Assembly (NCBI RefSeq): GCF_037975245.1
Contig: NC_092568.1
Location: forward strand, 27,958,501-28,022,500
Reading direction: 5' to 3'
DNA length: 64,000 nt
From: Apostichopus japonicus
Taxonomy: Eukaryota > Echinodermata > Holothuroidea > Aspidochirotida > Stichopodidae
Below, piece by piece: positions 25,850 through 38,949 of this stretch. Below the pieces are notes generated by a model, which saw only the letters and a list, made by a program, of their open reading frames with translations, had not been told where the DNA came from and ran no database searches. The translations under genes and the position numbers were made by a program. Each line of letters starts with the position of its first letter. Positions within the stretch are counted from its first letter, which is position 1.

Positions 25850-26730
25850 TCTATCCACGTCTCACCGATCAAAAATGTCAATGGGTTTGAGGTGACCTTT
25901 GTGTGTGAAGTTATATGATTTCAAAGTTAATTTTCAGACAACTTAATGCAATAACTCCCAGTGCCAAGGTGTGACACGGTTGATATTTTGGGACAAGTTG
26001 CGAATGGTATAGGGGAATATTTTCAAACTTGACGGTCATGTGATCCAAGGTAACCAAATAAATGTTTACAAAAAACAAGTATTTTTTGCGAAAAAACGAA
26101 TTTTCTGTTAGGGTTGGGAGTTGCTTCAATGTAATCCAATTGTCAACCCGCATCTGGGTGACCCTTGACCTCAACTTGACCTCTGGTGACCTTTAAGTGT
26201 TTTGGGGATTTTGACAGTTTTGATGCTGCTTTCATATGTCAAAGGTACCTTCTGATCATAAATGTCAATGGGTTGACCCTCGGGTGACCTTTTTGTGAAG
26301 TAATGCAAGTTCAAAGTTCATGTTAAGACATTTAATGCAATTAACTCCCAGTGCCATGATCTGACACGATTGATATTTTGGGACACGTTGTGAATGGGGT
26401 GGTGGAACATTTTCAAACTTAACGGTCATGTGATCTGAGGTCACCAATGTTATCATATCTGTTGACCCGCTTGTAGGGGACCTTATATTTCTTACATTTT
26501 CGACGCCATATTCAGATCTCAAAAGTGCCTTCCGATCAAAAATCCGATCACAATTTGTGATCACAAAAGTGTTGGCTATAGTGTTGGTTACTTTATGGGT
26601 ACATGTAGGACCACAATTACTTGGACTATTTGAGCCCAATCTTGCTATGATAATATTATGTGTATTGTCATATACCCCTGCGCAAGGAACCACAGTGCCC
26701 TTGGGCTCTTGTTTTTTTGTGTCTTCACTC
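25850..26730. repeat. Tandem dispersed repeat, units of about 370 bp
   Basis: Two full units and a partial third share ATGTCAATGGG, AACTCCCAGTGCCA, TTGATATTTTGGGACA and GGTCATGTGATC, and the block ends in CCTTGGGCTCTTGTTT. No convincing protein; minus-strand open frames are low-complexity translations of the repeat. Absent from the flanks of genes 1 and 4. Confidence 0.55.
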
Positions 26731-27099
26731 CCTTTAATTATTTGATGTAGCAATCATCAAATACTCTATATCACCATTGTTGAAATACCGTACATATAAC
26801 AATCTTTGGAAACTCTATATAACGACTGCGTTAACACTTTAGTAAGCAATATCTAAATTATACTCTATATAATAATATTTTAACTACTGTATATAGCGAT
26901 CGTTTAAATACTCTTATATATCACCATTGTTGAAATACACTATAAATACCAACCTTTGGACACTCTATATGATGATTGTGTAAATACAATAACAATCTTT
27001 TAACTACTTTATATAACAATCGTTTCATACTCTATATAACGAATGTTTAAATAATTTATAAAGAAATCGTTCGATGACGATATATATATATATATGTAA

Positions 27100-27449
27100 G
27101 CCTGATATAATAGCCTGATGTACACGAGCCTACAGTGTTCGGAACTAACTTTGTGCCATCTGACAGACACAGAAAGTTATTCAATAGTGGCCTCTGTTAA
27201 CCTGATTAAACAAATGTTGTCAGTAGCTTGGTCTACGGCCTGCCAAAGTATAACGGATTTCGTCGTTGCGTTGACTGCTGTGGTGGTTGGTGATCGGATC
27301 TAATATAGAAAGTTCCTATATACGATACTCATGAAGTAGGCACATATAGGATTAACTACAACGTTATAGCATGTGAGTACATCTGGCAACGTCGACCGAG
27401 CATTTCGATAGGCTCCAACTGACTGAGTATCAACAATAGTAAAAGGAAT
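27100..27449 (+). promoter_or_regulatory. Conserved promoter/leader block of gene 3
   Basis: Close copy of the blocks before genes 2 and 4, with small indels. The preceding 26755-27099 carries the CTATATAA-rich degenerate repeats and a short TA tract. Confidence 0.45.
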
Positions 27450-27510
27450 ATGGGGAACAAAAATAGCCGTAAAAGACAAACTGATTCTTGTCCTAGTAAC
27501 ACCACTGGAG
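27450..27510 (+). CDS. Gene 3 exon 1 copy: MGNKNS start
   Basis: Intact [20 protein letters not shown] with a GTAAGT donor. The next exon lies 6.5 kb downstream because of the LINE insertion. Confidence 0.5.
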
Positions 27511-28175
27511 GTAAGTTAAACGACCGACAATATGATACAGTTATGATCTTATATAGGCCTACGTATGTATGGGTTAAATACACTATGGATTCCAAAGCTG
27601 TTTCAAATAAGCATGTCTTACAAATATTGTAATATAATAATAATAATAATAATAATAAAGGCTTAAAAGCACTACTACTACAGAAAACTGTGTGCACTGC
27701 TATGCTGGAAAACAACTAAATAAATCTCAAAGTAACAATACAAAAGTTAAACCTGGTCAAGATCCTGGCTAAAATCAGAACAATTGACAAATAAGTAATG
27801 TTTTAATTGCCTTTTAAAAGTAGCAGCATTTTTTATTTCTTTAAGGCTGTCAGGAAGCTTATTCCACAATTTAGGTCCAGCCTTCGCAAACGAGGGATAC
27901 CCATACGAGGATTTAACTCGAGGCTCTATCAATAAAGTATTTCTGTTACGGTCAGAGGTTACCAATAAATCATGGATATATTTAGGACCCAGTCCTCTAA
28001 CAAACTTAAACACAATCAAAATTATTTTAAAATACACCCTCTCCTTGATTTTAAGTCAAGGAAGATCGTCGAATAGATCAGTCACATGATCATATCTACT
28101 TCTACCATATTTCATTCTTGCAACAAAAGTTTGAACAGATTGGAGTTCATCATATAAGTGTTGATACCAAAATAG

Positions 28176-29051
28176 TCAGTTACAATAATCAATATGTGAA
28201 ATCACCGTGGACTGGACAATAGTGCTTAACTCAGACTTAATAAGATAGTAACGCATTTTAGAAATATTTCTTAGATTATTAAAGCAACTGGATTTGAGTG
28301 AACAAATTTGGTGCCGAAAAAACATGGTATCGTCAAAATGAACACCAAGGTTACGAACAATTTGGCCAAAACGTACACAATCAACAGTGTTAAGAATAAA
28401 ACCCTTGATGTGAATCAGTTTCAGTATAGGAGGGGGACCAAATACAATTATTTGGGTCTTGCCAGGGTTGAGTTGCAGATAATATTTTCCCATCCAACGT
28501 TGGATACAACCAAAGAAGGATGGCAGAGAGTCAACAAGAACTGATCCTTGATTATGGTGCCTGAAGTGTTTATATACCTGGTGATCATCTGCGAAACCAT
28601 GAATATTAAAACGCATTCTAGAAACTTCAGCGTGAAGTGAACGAATATAGATGTTAAATAAGACCGGACCCAAAACAGATCCCTGTGGCACACCAAACTT
28701 AATAGTAATCTGATCAGAAGTACAGCCCCCTATTCTAACTCTTTGAAATCTGCCCACAATAAAACTTTTAAACCAGTTTAGGACAATACCAGTAATACCA
28801 ATTTCATTAGATAATACAGACAAAAGTACATTATGGTCAATGGTGTCAAAAGCCGAGCTTAGGTCAATGAGTACTAGCACAGTGGCACGTCCACTGTCAC
28901 TGGGAACTAATATATCATAAGTCACTCTTAAAAGGAGGGTTTCGGAACTATCGTACTCTTTGTTAGCAGATTGCCTAGAAATATTGAGGCTATGAGAATG
29001 CATGTGAGTATTCAATCGTTTAAGGACAACTCTTTCAATCAATTTACCCAA
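28176..29051 (-). pseudogene. LINE reverse transcriptase, main open part
   Basis: 292 codons with RT motifs in order: LLRVTYDIL, DLSSAFDTIDH (palm Asp), GVPQGSVLGPVLFNIY, GFADDHQVY (catalytic DD), LQLNPGKTQ and the NLGVHFD thumb region. The family is non-LTR, closest in style to CR1/L2. The 27747-28037 frame continues it after a frame break. Confidence 0.9.
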
Positions 29052-29220
29052 AAAAGATAGACTGCAAGTTTTAGACCATCCATACTGCCAGTAATGAGAG
29101 ACAAATTAACAAGATGACATATGCAAGGAAGAAGAAAATCAATCTTAGTTTGTAGGAGATCTCTCGGAAGTATATCACTATAGTGGAGCATTTAATTCCA
29201 GTATCATGAATTATCTCCCT

Positions 29221-29632
29221 TTACTCATCAATACTGGTAGGTTTAAACTGAGATAAGACAACTCCACGATAAGCAGTAGCAAGCTGTTCAGAATCTCTAT
29301 CAATGTCCTGTAAATTCGAACGTATTTGTGCTACTTTGTTGTTAAAAGGCTTTGGAATTCCCCTCACAATTTTGGAACTTGATTCTAAAGAAATCCCTTT
29401 TCTTTGAACGAGCCATCGTCGTAGTGTCCGTTCTAACTTAAAGATAGACGTCTTTGTCAACAGTTAGACCAGAGTTATGCCATTTCCTTTCTGGTTTCCT
29501 GCGAAGACGCCGCTGATTTACATAATCAGTATCAAACCAAGATGCAATGTTAACAACTTTTATTCTTTTGGTCACAAGTGGGGCTTGTTTATCTAATATC
29601 AAGGCCATTTTAAAATTATATGTCAACGGCAT
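29221..29632 (-). pseudogene. LINE linker between endonuclease and RT
   Basis: Two overlapping frames code LDKQAPLVTKRIKVV and RRLRRKPERKWHNSGLTVD, the typical inter-domain signature of CR1/L2 polyproteins, with a frameshift between them near 29440-29460. Confidence 0.7.
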
Positions 29633-29889
29633 CTTTGAAATTCGTTGTCACTGCTTCGTAGTTGGAAAATTCACGGTTTATATCACAGGAAAGGGCTTTT
29701 GCATCAACTGACTTCACATTTCTAAAGGATATATCTTTATACTGATGCTGATCGCAACTGAGTAAAACATCAAACTTAATAGGAATGGTCGCTCAACGTG
29801 ATATTATCCAGAACGTTTACCGTTTTTAGATCAACAAGATGCTCACCCCTGGTAGAAATTCAAATAGAACCCAGTTAAAAAATCAACTA

Positions 29890-30350
29890 GGTTCTACTAG
29901 GGCCTACTGTGTTTAACTGGTTTTTAACTGTGTTTAACTGGGTCTTACTGGGTTCCAACTGGGCTATGCTGTACATGAGCTAGGTTCAACTGGGTTTACA
30001 CAATGTTCAACTGGGTTTGTTCAGGCCCAACTGAGTTTGAACTATGTTGACTGGTGAACTTGCCCTGTTGGGGTTTAACTAGGTTTCACTGGTTTGTTCA
30101 GGCCCAACTGAGTTTGAACTATGTTTGAACTGATCCAGTTGGGCTTCAACTAGGTTTCAACTGGTTTTGCACTGGCCCAACTGGGTTTGGACTATTGGCT
30201 GGTGAACTGACCCAGCTGGGGTTTAACTAGGTTTCACTGGTTTGCACAAGCCCAACTGGGTTTGAACTATGTTTACTGGTGAACTTGCCCTGTTGGGGTT
30301 GAACTAGGTTTCACACTGGCCCAACTGGGTTTGGACTATGTTGACTGCTT
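29890..30350. repeat. Left subterminal minisatellite of the TIR element
   Basis: Irregular copies of CCCAACTGGGTTTGAACTAT with variants; orientation opposite to the right-hand array. Confidence 0.8.
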
Positions 30351-32409
30351 TTATTTTAGGCGTAATTATCAAGAATATTATAATGTAAGTTCGTAAGCAG
30401 TAACCGTATCGTAATATATTGAAAATGCTAACTTAGCCAACTTATGAGGTGTGTAAAATACATCTTTGTCATATTTATCACAGTTATGTAAACGATTACA
30501 TTTTTGTACCGCATTAAAAATATGAAATATTAACTATATAATAAATTTGAAAAATTTATGTTATACTTTGTTCGTCGATTTGAACAATTGGTAGGCAAAA
30601 TGCCTTCCTAGTGCAAAATAGTATGATCCGACTAAATTTGAACTTTGACATTTGTCTTGCGTTAGCGCTAAATATATAAATTCCGAATCCGCAAACCACA
30701 TACGCCAACAGAAGCTTCGCAGAATAATCGCATTTGTAACCGATTTTGCCAACAATTTTAAATTATTACCTCGGCTAAGTTCCCTCCTTTGTGATCTTGC
30801 AGTATCTGTATATTATTGGCACATACTTGCAACATTACAATTGATTGTAAACGTGCTGATTATCATAAATATTTGAATTGAACAGAAACTTTATACATAG
30901 TGACCTAGGGCTATAGTATAGGCTAGGCCTAACAAACCGGTTTCCTACTAGGTATACCACATGGTACATTTACTAACGTTAGACATATCCTAACGTTATA
31001 GTTGCCTAGCTTATAGGGGCCTAACCTAGTAATACTCAAGTTAACAACAATATTTAGCCGCATGATTTTAGGAAAGCTATCGTCAACTAGCAAATATAAC
31101 AGCAATTTTCAAAATTTACGTAATTGCCTTGATTGTTGTTTCAAACATGTCGTATTGGCATAATAACATACTTTGCAAAAGTTATTAGTGAAGTGTACAG
31201 CATACACGTATATGCTACAAATGTGAGGATGCCCTACACTGAACATTATGAACATATGATTAAACTATCAATCTAATTTCAAGTGAGGCTTTATTTGTAC
31301 AGTGTAAGATGGTCAGCTCTTACATAAAGTTTTGTTTTGTACCATAGTTAACTTACTTGTTTATTAGTGCACTGTGCAGTGCTCACTGTACAGAGGGCTA
31401 TACATTTGTACAGTATATTTGTATGTTGTCTTGTGGCAGCAAAAGGGTTGATTAACAACTCTCTCTGGTCTGGGTTGCTAGGCAACTATCTTGTTCTTCC
31501 TGGAAATTAGCCCTCACAGGAAATTGGGTATGTGTGTATATATTTTGGGAACAAAGGAGTTTTGTGAGGGTATAGGGAGATGGCAGTTGGCTATGAGTAT
31601 CTGAGCAAGGCAGTTGTAAAAGAAGAGAAAGATAGTTTAATGGCTGGATGGTTTGTTTTAAACCTTAAATTACATAGTTCAAGTTACTTTAGACCGTATT
31701 ATGTTATGCAAGTTGTGATATTCAACTGACAGTCTGGGACACTATTTATTATAAAGGATACTATTTACTATAAAGGATATTATTTTACAATAAAGGATAT
31801 TCCAGGACACCATCACTTATAAAGGACATTATTTTACTACAAAGGATATTGACATTATTTTACTGAAAGGATACCCTGGAACACTATTTCATATAAATTA
31901 AAGGATACTATTTTGTTGGGATCGGACATTCATAATACCATTTATTGGGTTCAACTATACTGATTTCGTAGAATATCTGATGTCGTAGAAGATCTGAGGT
32001 CATAGAATACTTTGTGTCACCAGCAGGCCAACTCACCAGAACAGACTTTTAAACTAAGTGTATTTCTTTATATTTTGGGTGCGCACCTCACGACTGTAAG
32101 TTGTTTCATTTAATTCTTTGACTGGGCCCAGATCAGCTGTACATTGTTTGTTATTCATAATTATAATTTCTTTTGATCCAATCCAGTTGAGTTCTCCATT
32201 TTTTTATGTGTCTTGGTCTGTGTTTGGTCATCACACCAAACCCAGAGTTTTCTGATCAAGAACAAACATTTATTTTCAGTGGCTAACACCCTTACATACA
32301 GTATAGATCTACTGTTAAAAAGTAAAAACTTCTTATAGTGTGGTGTTATATAAGTGTAGATAACACCAGTTGAGAATCCCAGTTCAAACTATTTAAAAAT
32401 ATAAGCAGT

Positions 32410-32745
32410 AAAACATAGTTCACCCAGTTTAACCCAGCAAAACATAGTTGACCCAGTTGAACCCAGAAAAACATAGTTGACCCAGTAAAACATAGTTGAA
32501 CCCAGTAAAACATAGTTGACCCAGTAAAACATAGTTGAACCAGTTGGACCCTGTAAAACATAGTTGAACCAGTTGGACCCAGTAAAACATAGTTGAACCA
32601 GTTAGACCCAGTAAAACATAGTTGAACCAGTTGGACCCAGTAAACATAGTTGAACCAGTTGGACCCAGTAAAACATAGTTGAACTTGAACCAGTTGGACC
32701 CAGTAAAACATAGTTGAACCAGTTGGGAACCCCAGTTCACCCATT
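32410..32745. repeat. Right subterminal minisatellite of the TIR element
   Basis: About ten copies of a unit near 30 bp, ACCCAGTAAAACATAGTTGA plus ACCAGTTGG. It is the inverted partner of the left array. Confidence 0.85.
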
Positions 32746-32802
32746 TCAACCTAGTTCAAATTTGGGCCAATTTCCGTATAGAAAATTCCAGTTGAACCCA
32801 GT

Positions 32803-33400
32803 TCAAAAGTTCAACTGGAATTTCCACCAGGGATTGGCAACCACAATACCCAATATATGACCAAGATTGTGTGTAGGTGAATTCACGTACTGTATGAGCC
32901 CAAATGAGTTCAGAATATCAGTAAATTGAGTAGATTTGGCACTAGAGATGTCAATATGAATATTCATATCACCATATAAAATAATATGATCACTCTGGAT
33001 CATCACATCCTGCAGGAAGTTATCAAATTCATGTAAAAAACATGTAACCAAAACGGACTGCAGCCGGTATGACGAGATTATCAGCAGTTTCGAATTATTA
33101 TTACACTTCAGTAAGAGTGTAGTGTACTCAAATGAATTAAAGTTTCCAAGATAAATGCTTTTAACGTCAAAATCAGGTTTATAAATAATCGCAACACCGC
33201 CCCGCGTTGGTTAGTTCTGAAGCTATGGGTAATAGTGCTTTGATGACACTCGTAGTTGGATTAATGTAACCAGTGAGCCAAGTTTCACTAATGAGTCCAA
33301 TATCAATGTTATTGTCTGTTAAAAATATCATGACATCTTCAGTTTTGTTGTTCAATTACCTCACATTCCAACAGACCATGTTCAAAGGTGAATTGACCTA
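32803..33400 (-). pseudogene. LINE APE-type endonuclease fragment
   Basis: Codes DNNIDIGLISETWLTGYINP, then after frame breaks ILYGDMNIHIDISS and PTHNLGHILGIVVAN. Its 3' part is cut off at 32833 by the inserted TIR element and resumes beyond 29847. Confidence 0.75.
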
Positions 33401-33998
33401 ATTTACTGTCTCTAGTTTTTTTGAAGAAATATAAAATGGTATGCTTTTACGAAGTTTTTTCTGCTCATTAATGTAGCAAGGACAGGAAAACGAAAATGCA
33501 GCGTGAGTAAACTGACGATCATGTAATATGACATCACACGATCATACTGCGATGTCTAAAGGGGGGTTCTACTTTGATGTTCGGCATTATTAATTTGCTG
33601 GTATCATGATAGTGTTGTTTATGTCGATAATGTGTTATGTTTGTTACTGTCTCATCTATTGGTAAAGTAAAACGTTCGTTCGTTAAAGTAAAACGTTCAT
33701 TCTTTAACTAAACGTAACAGCGACACGCTGAATATCCAGAATTGATTTATGATTCGTTGAATTATCAATGACCTGTTTTACCATAGATTCCATGGTTGCT
33801 GTTATTTAATGTGGATGGGCATGTGAGTGTAACCGTGTATGTGTGCTCTCATATTCCAAAAACAAAAAAAAAACCTTCTTATACTTGCAATACTTCTTTT
33901 GTTCCCCTTTAACTTACTGGTCCGACAAGCAGTGTGAAGTTTACATACTAAGCGTGTAGTATTGCAGACCTATTTGTGTTTTCCTCCTTCAATTTCAG

Positions 33999-34187
33999 AC
34001 CAGTTGCAGCCTAGCCTTATATCAAGGAGACCGTGTTCACTCAGCCTATGTACGAATTACGAAGATCAAAAAATTGGAAATGGGCTTTGTACCTCATGCA
34101 ATCAACAATATCGTGCGAAAGCCAATTACAGCAGTACACCTAACGAAACCAACCCAAATCAATTGCAAACATTTACGATCACTGAAA
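33999..34187 (+). CDS. Gene 3 exon 2 copy: first A20-like finger
   Basis: Intact frame and splice sites. Finger [12 protein letters not shown] then CTSC has all four Cys, unlike gene 2. Confidence 0.55.
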
Positions 34188-34482
34188 GTAAGCAACGTCC
34201 GTTTTCGAAATGTTCGCAGTCCATATAGATACAGTATAATGTTATAAAGGTAGACAATTTTTGCCTCACTTCATCAATTGTGCATTTGTACGTTAAAGTA
34301 TACTATCTAATTCAACTGCTTTATAGCAGGTTAATCGATTTCATTCGGAATAAGTTTCCGTTCTATCGTATTTCCCTTGGAATACTACACAAACAATTTA
34401 CTGTACTTTCTGACAATAAGTTTTCTTTATCCTCAAGTAATCGAAAACCTACGATAAGTGTCAATCATTTTTCCTATTTTAG

Positions 34483-34701
34483 ATGACTACAACGTGCCTC
34501 CACCGTCGACACAAAATGAATATCTGTGCTCTCAGCCAGATTTTATCAACTATGAAGACAAATCAAATGTTATGTCGTTTTGCACTCAGTGCTATGAGAA
34601 TTATGAAAAGGTACTTGGCTGTCCTTCAGACACATCATCGTACCATAGATACGATAAAGACCGCACTGAAGCAGTCTCGTCAACCAATATGGCCATTCAA
34701 G
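34483..34701 (+). CDS. Gene 3 exon 3 copy: second A20 finger, ligand lost
   Basis: Open frame and good splice sites, but GC of the finger reads DF (CSQPDFINYED), removing the second zinc ligand (residue 104). The adjacent non-ligand Cys is also Tyr. Confidence 0.55.
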
Positions 34702-35338
34702 GTAGGAATCCAAAATGAAACCAACATCAAACTCGTATAAAATCATATAATAGCCATATATTTGATGAAGTACATTATAAACTGATAAACCTTTGATCCA
34801 TTTGTAATGAAACTGTTGTGGGAACTGTGTCCTTTCTAACACGTCTTCAGTTTTACAACGTTTCACTTGTATTGATTCACTTTTATCATCAATGCCATTG
34901 GTTATAAACATTTGTAGCAACTCTTGTGGTATATTGTTCATTCATTATAGAAATTGACAGTATTAGAATGGGTACAATCTAATTGAACTTTGGAATTTAC
35001 ACATATAAAATATGAGATAGATAAAATAATGTGTTTTATATCAATTGTACTGTATAGTTACATATGGAGCACATCAGTACCATAATATCCGATCTTACAT
35101 ACAGTGTGTCAAATCACACGATGAACATGACACGACCAAAATGCCATGAATGAAGCTATTAAGCTACTATAACTTTGAGTATGGTTTGCATACTGTATTT
35201 TGTCACAATTAAAACTGCAAAACTTCCATATTCAAATGTGACAACATGGATATAGTTAATTATCGAATTTAATACATATATTTAATATATTAGTTTAATA
35301 TATCGAATCGAATATATTACAACTCATTACGATTTCAA

Positions 35339-35395
35339 TAATATATATATAGATATAGATCTAAATATATATATATATATCTATATATATATATA

Positions 35396-35461
<66 letters not shown>
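35339..35461. repeat. (TA)n tract at the module boundary of gene 3
   Basis: About 120 bp of TA with a few AGAT/CTAT interruptions, in the same intron position as in gene 2. Confidence 0.9.
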
Positions 35462-35463
<2 letters not shown>

Positions 35464-35709
35464 TTCATTAGAGAGGGTTTGGTTCTGTAATGTTCTTTAT
35501 TCAAAATTAGTTTTACAAACAGGAAACGTTTCTGACAGTTTCTTCCATTCTTCTAAAAGAAACCAATTTCCTCAGGAACAAAATTGAACACCTGAACAGA
35601 GTTGTGAGAATGTAATACATAAAAAGTTTGACTCTGTACCTCGAAGTTATTTGGACAGTTCATGAAGTACAATACCTCAATCAGATTGTGTCAGTCATAT
35701 GATCAATAG

Positions 35710-36417
35710 TTTTGAAAATTTTAATACATTGATCCCTGAACCATCTGCCAACAGAGAGCCAGAGACTCAGCAGAGACTCATACAGCACTGGCCTGTATAG
35801 GCCTGCAACAACTGCAGATCATCTCAGCTCGTACAGCAGCTCACAAAGGCCTGCATATGACGGCATCAGTGCTTCTAACCACAGACCCACTTGTACTTCT
35901 TACACCAGCACCACCTTTACCATTTCTGCTCGACCCACTGGTACCCATTCGTCTAGACCCACTGGTACCCCTTCTACCAGAACCACTGTTATCCCTTCCG
36001 CTAGACCCACTGTTAACCCTCACACAAGACCCTTTGATACCCCTCCCACTAGACCCACTGGTACCCATTTGACTAAACACACTGGTATCCCTTCTACCAG
36101 AACCACTGTTATCCATTCTGGTAGACCCATTGGTACTCATTCGACTACACCCACTTGTACACCTTCTACCAGAACCGCTGCCAATTCTGCTTACACCAAA
36201 GCTGCTGATTCGTCAAGTTCCTTGTACACCAGCGATACATTGTTCAACTATAATGTGAAACAACCAACTCCAAGTGCAAGTTCTGCAGGTGGTGGACATG
36301 GTTATTCAAGCAGTGGGAGTGTTACATCTAGTGATAGCCAACACAATGTAATGCGCCAGCTAAACGCTTCCATGGGCAATCAGGACAATGGAGGTGCACG
36401 ACCCAAGCAATACAAAG
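35710..36417 (+). pseudogene. Gene 3 exon 4 copy: repeat linker with early stop
   Basis: After the same ATCAATAG acceptor, the seventh full codon is TGA (35730-35732) where genes 1 and 2 have TGC. Deletions follow. About 13 octapeptide units and the GARPKQYK end remain recognisable. Confidence 0.75.
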
Positions 36418-37170
36418 GTATTGAATTTTATTCAAGGGTAATATAGTTAAAGTAAAAGCAAACCCAGACAAAGATCTGTAGCTTCGATGAGTTCTTTGCG
36501 ATGGACAACTCTCCAAAATAGAAGACAATCATGTTTAACATGTATGTTTCATACGAATATTTGAGTATTAATTGAAATGTCAGGGGCTACCATTTTGCCA
36601 CTGTCTGATGTCATATGCCCACTATTTGCAAAACCATCCGTAAACAATCTATCACAGAGAAGAAGGCAAATTTTGACATATTAACTGTTGACCCCATAAT
36701 TGATCCAAGTGTTACAACTAACAAGGGTCAAAGGTGTATAAGTCAGCCACCACAGTATCAAGTCTCAAAACAACTGTTTTCATCTCTTTGACTGAGTATG
36801 CATTGTTCAAGATTATTTCAGCACCTTCAGAAACTGACTGCAGTTGACCAATGATGCTGGAAGTTGAAAGGTCTTAAGCCAATGAGCTTGAATTTTGACA
36901 CTGAAGGAAACTGAATGTGATGATCATTGGGTAATGGTCTCAAATGAGCTATTGTGTAGCTTTCTAATCCTTCGCTTCTCTCTATTTATCTATATATTTT
37001 AGCAGAGTTGTAGCATAACAAAAAAGTTTTTTTAAATTAAATAATTGTTTTTTTTCTCTTTTTCTTTATTCTAAATCGTATATTTGTTTGCCAGAATCAA
37101 AATATCTTTGTTCTCATTCAATATTTGCTTTATATTTTATATATTTTTCTGAACCTTGTATTGTTGACAG

Positions 37171-37317
37171 CAACCAACCAAGCCAAGCCAAAGCCCCTCA
37201 TGGATGTTGTAGTGAAACCAAAGGAGTCCACTGCCAGTAACACATCTAATGACACTATTTTAGCCCTACCAGGTAGTAAACCAAGTGAAATTTCTACAAA
37301 GCACTCATCAAAGAAAG
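37171..37317 (+). pseudogene. Gene 3 exon 5 copy: linker
   Basis: Frame open, splice sites kept, a handful of substitutions relative to genes 1 and 2. Its downstream partner exon has lost its acceptor. Confidence 0.55.
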
Positions 37318-38949
37318 GTAAGTAGGTTGTGTCCAACCAGAAGAATCCTTCTTTTTGATGAAACAAGACAAAACTTTATGCTAACCAGTGTCTTATTCAA
37401 ACTTCTAATATTGATGTCCACGAATAGTATAGTAAAGGCTTCATAGTTGACACACCTTTAGATATTACTAGCAATGATACAGCGGTCAACCTAACCTTTT
37501 TGCAGCAAATCAGAGTTCAATATTTCATGACTTTGAATCTATTTCAGGTATGTGCTGATCAAATTGTGTTTTTAAAGCTTTTAATACCCTCCTCCCCTAG
37601 TTTTGCACGTATTTTTGTCATTTAGAAATCTTACTCCCTAAAAATAACCAAAATTAATTCAACATGATATCACTACTCTCTGGGACCTGAACAGTCTGAG
37701 CTGAGAGGCTCAGAGCATAGCAAACAGCATCCAGAGTCAATGGATTATATTTACAGTTAGCTTATCAACGAATGCGTCAATTTCGGGGAATTCGGGTATG
37801 AACGAACTTGACACGGGCGGCAGACATTTTGTGGTCAAATCCTGCTCGGTTGTACGTTGTGTAGGTACAGAACAATAGATATATGGAGATCATTACAGAG
37901 GAACTACACGTATGAAAAATGCATACAGTTGAGTGGTTTGGATTTTTCCTTGATAGACATCGTTGATCAAATCCTCAAGTGCATCAATTATGAGACCAAC
38001 ATGCTATAAATGAGACAGCCGGGGGTTAGCTTAGGTAGGGTTAAACAATTTAAAAAAGTGGATGTTGACCTTTCCACCCATCGAGGGCAAGGTAAAAATT
38101 TCTATACTGCCCAGGTTTTTGTCAAAAACGTAAGCATAGGCATTCGATTTGAAATGTTTATTATGTTCTGATCGTAGTGTCACTCTTATCAAGTAATGTT
38201 TGCTTCGTTTTTTTTTGCTATCATTATACACGTGTGTTCAGTGTGTGCCTATCAATGTAGCCTGCTGATCACACACAAGTTATTCAAACTGCATATTTTA
38301 GGGGAGGGTGGAAAATTACAAACTGTACAGCAACAGGTGCAAAGTCCGCTTCCTCAATCTTTGGACAACCTAAAGTTGTGTGTAAACTACACTACACTGG
38401 TCATGGAATACTTTATTTGATGTTGGATCAGAAATATTATATAAAGTAGACAAATTTATAATAAAAAACTTGTAAACAGGTTATTTTTTCCATATACACA
38501 CTACATTAATATCTTAACTATCTTCAGTATTGTACATGTTAAGACGCCTAAACAGCCACTTCACAAAAATATAAAGCAATAATTTTGCTGAAATTAGAAA
38601 CACTTCAGTACTGTTGCAAGTATTACATGTATAACGCAATCTTTTGGGGAATAAAAAATGCTAAGAAAGGTAACAGAAAAGCTTGCCTTTTTCTGTGTTT
38701 TATCACATTAGATTTTTATTATTCACATTAAAACTTTTATGTGGATTACATTGAATGTTATATTTAGACTAGGACTATTATTTGATAGGCAAACAGATGA
38801 ATGAACAATAAAAGAAAGACACTCTTTGAAATTGAAACAATCGTTATTTGCTTGTGCAATTATGGTGCTAATAAATCATATTGGTTGATTTCTTTTATAT
38901 ATTACCTGTAACTCTAACTTATATTTTGCATTTGTACAATCATCTGCAA

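Larger units (their letters stand above)
29847..32832. mobile_element. 3-kb TIR element nested in the LINE
   Basis: The ends CCCTGGTAGAAATTC (left) and GAATTTCCACCAGGG (right) are inverted copies with one mismatch in 15 bp. Next to each end lie arrays of an AACTGGG/AACTATGTT unit (29890-30350 and 32410-32745) in opposite orientation. The AT-rich middle has no recognisable transposase, so it is non-autonomous. No target duplication can be defined with confidence. The minus-strand frames at 32346-32749 are repeat translations. Confidence 0.75.
27636..33521 (-). mobile_element. CR1/L2-type LINE, 5'-truncated, in intron 1 of gene 3
   Basis: Flanked by an 8-bp direct repeat TGTAATAT (27628-27635 and 33522-33529); gene 2 has one copy at the empty site. 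On the minus strand it has an APE-type endonuclease (WNVR, LISETWL, GDMNIHID, GHILGIVV; 33400-32833), a reverse transcriptase (29051-28176 and on to 27747) with AFDTIDH, GVPQGSVLGPVLF and FADD, the usual PKLWNKLPDSL C-terminus, and a TTA-repeat tail at 27656-27636. Several frame breaks make it inactive. It is split by another element at 29847-32832. Confidence 0.9.

Noticed and set aside
26265-26753. 162-codon minus-strand frame
   Set aside because: Covers a dispersed tandem repeat with no recognisable domain.
32346-32749. Minus-strand frames rich in GSNWFNYVLLG
   Set aside because: Translation of the subterminal minisatellite of a transposable element.
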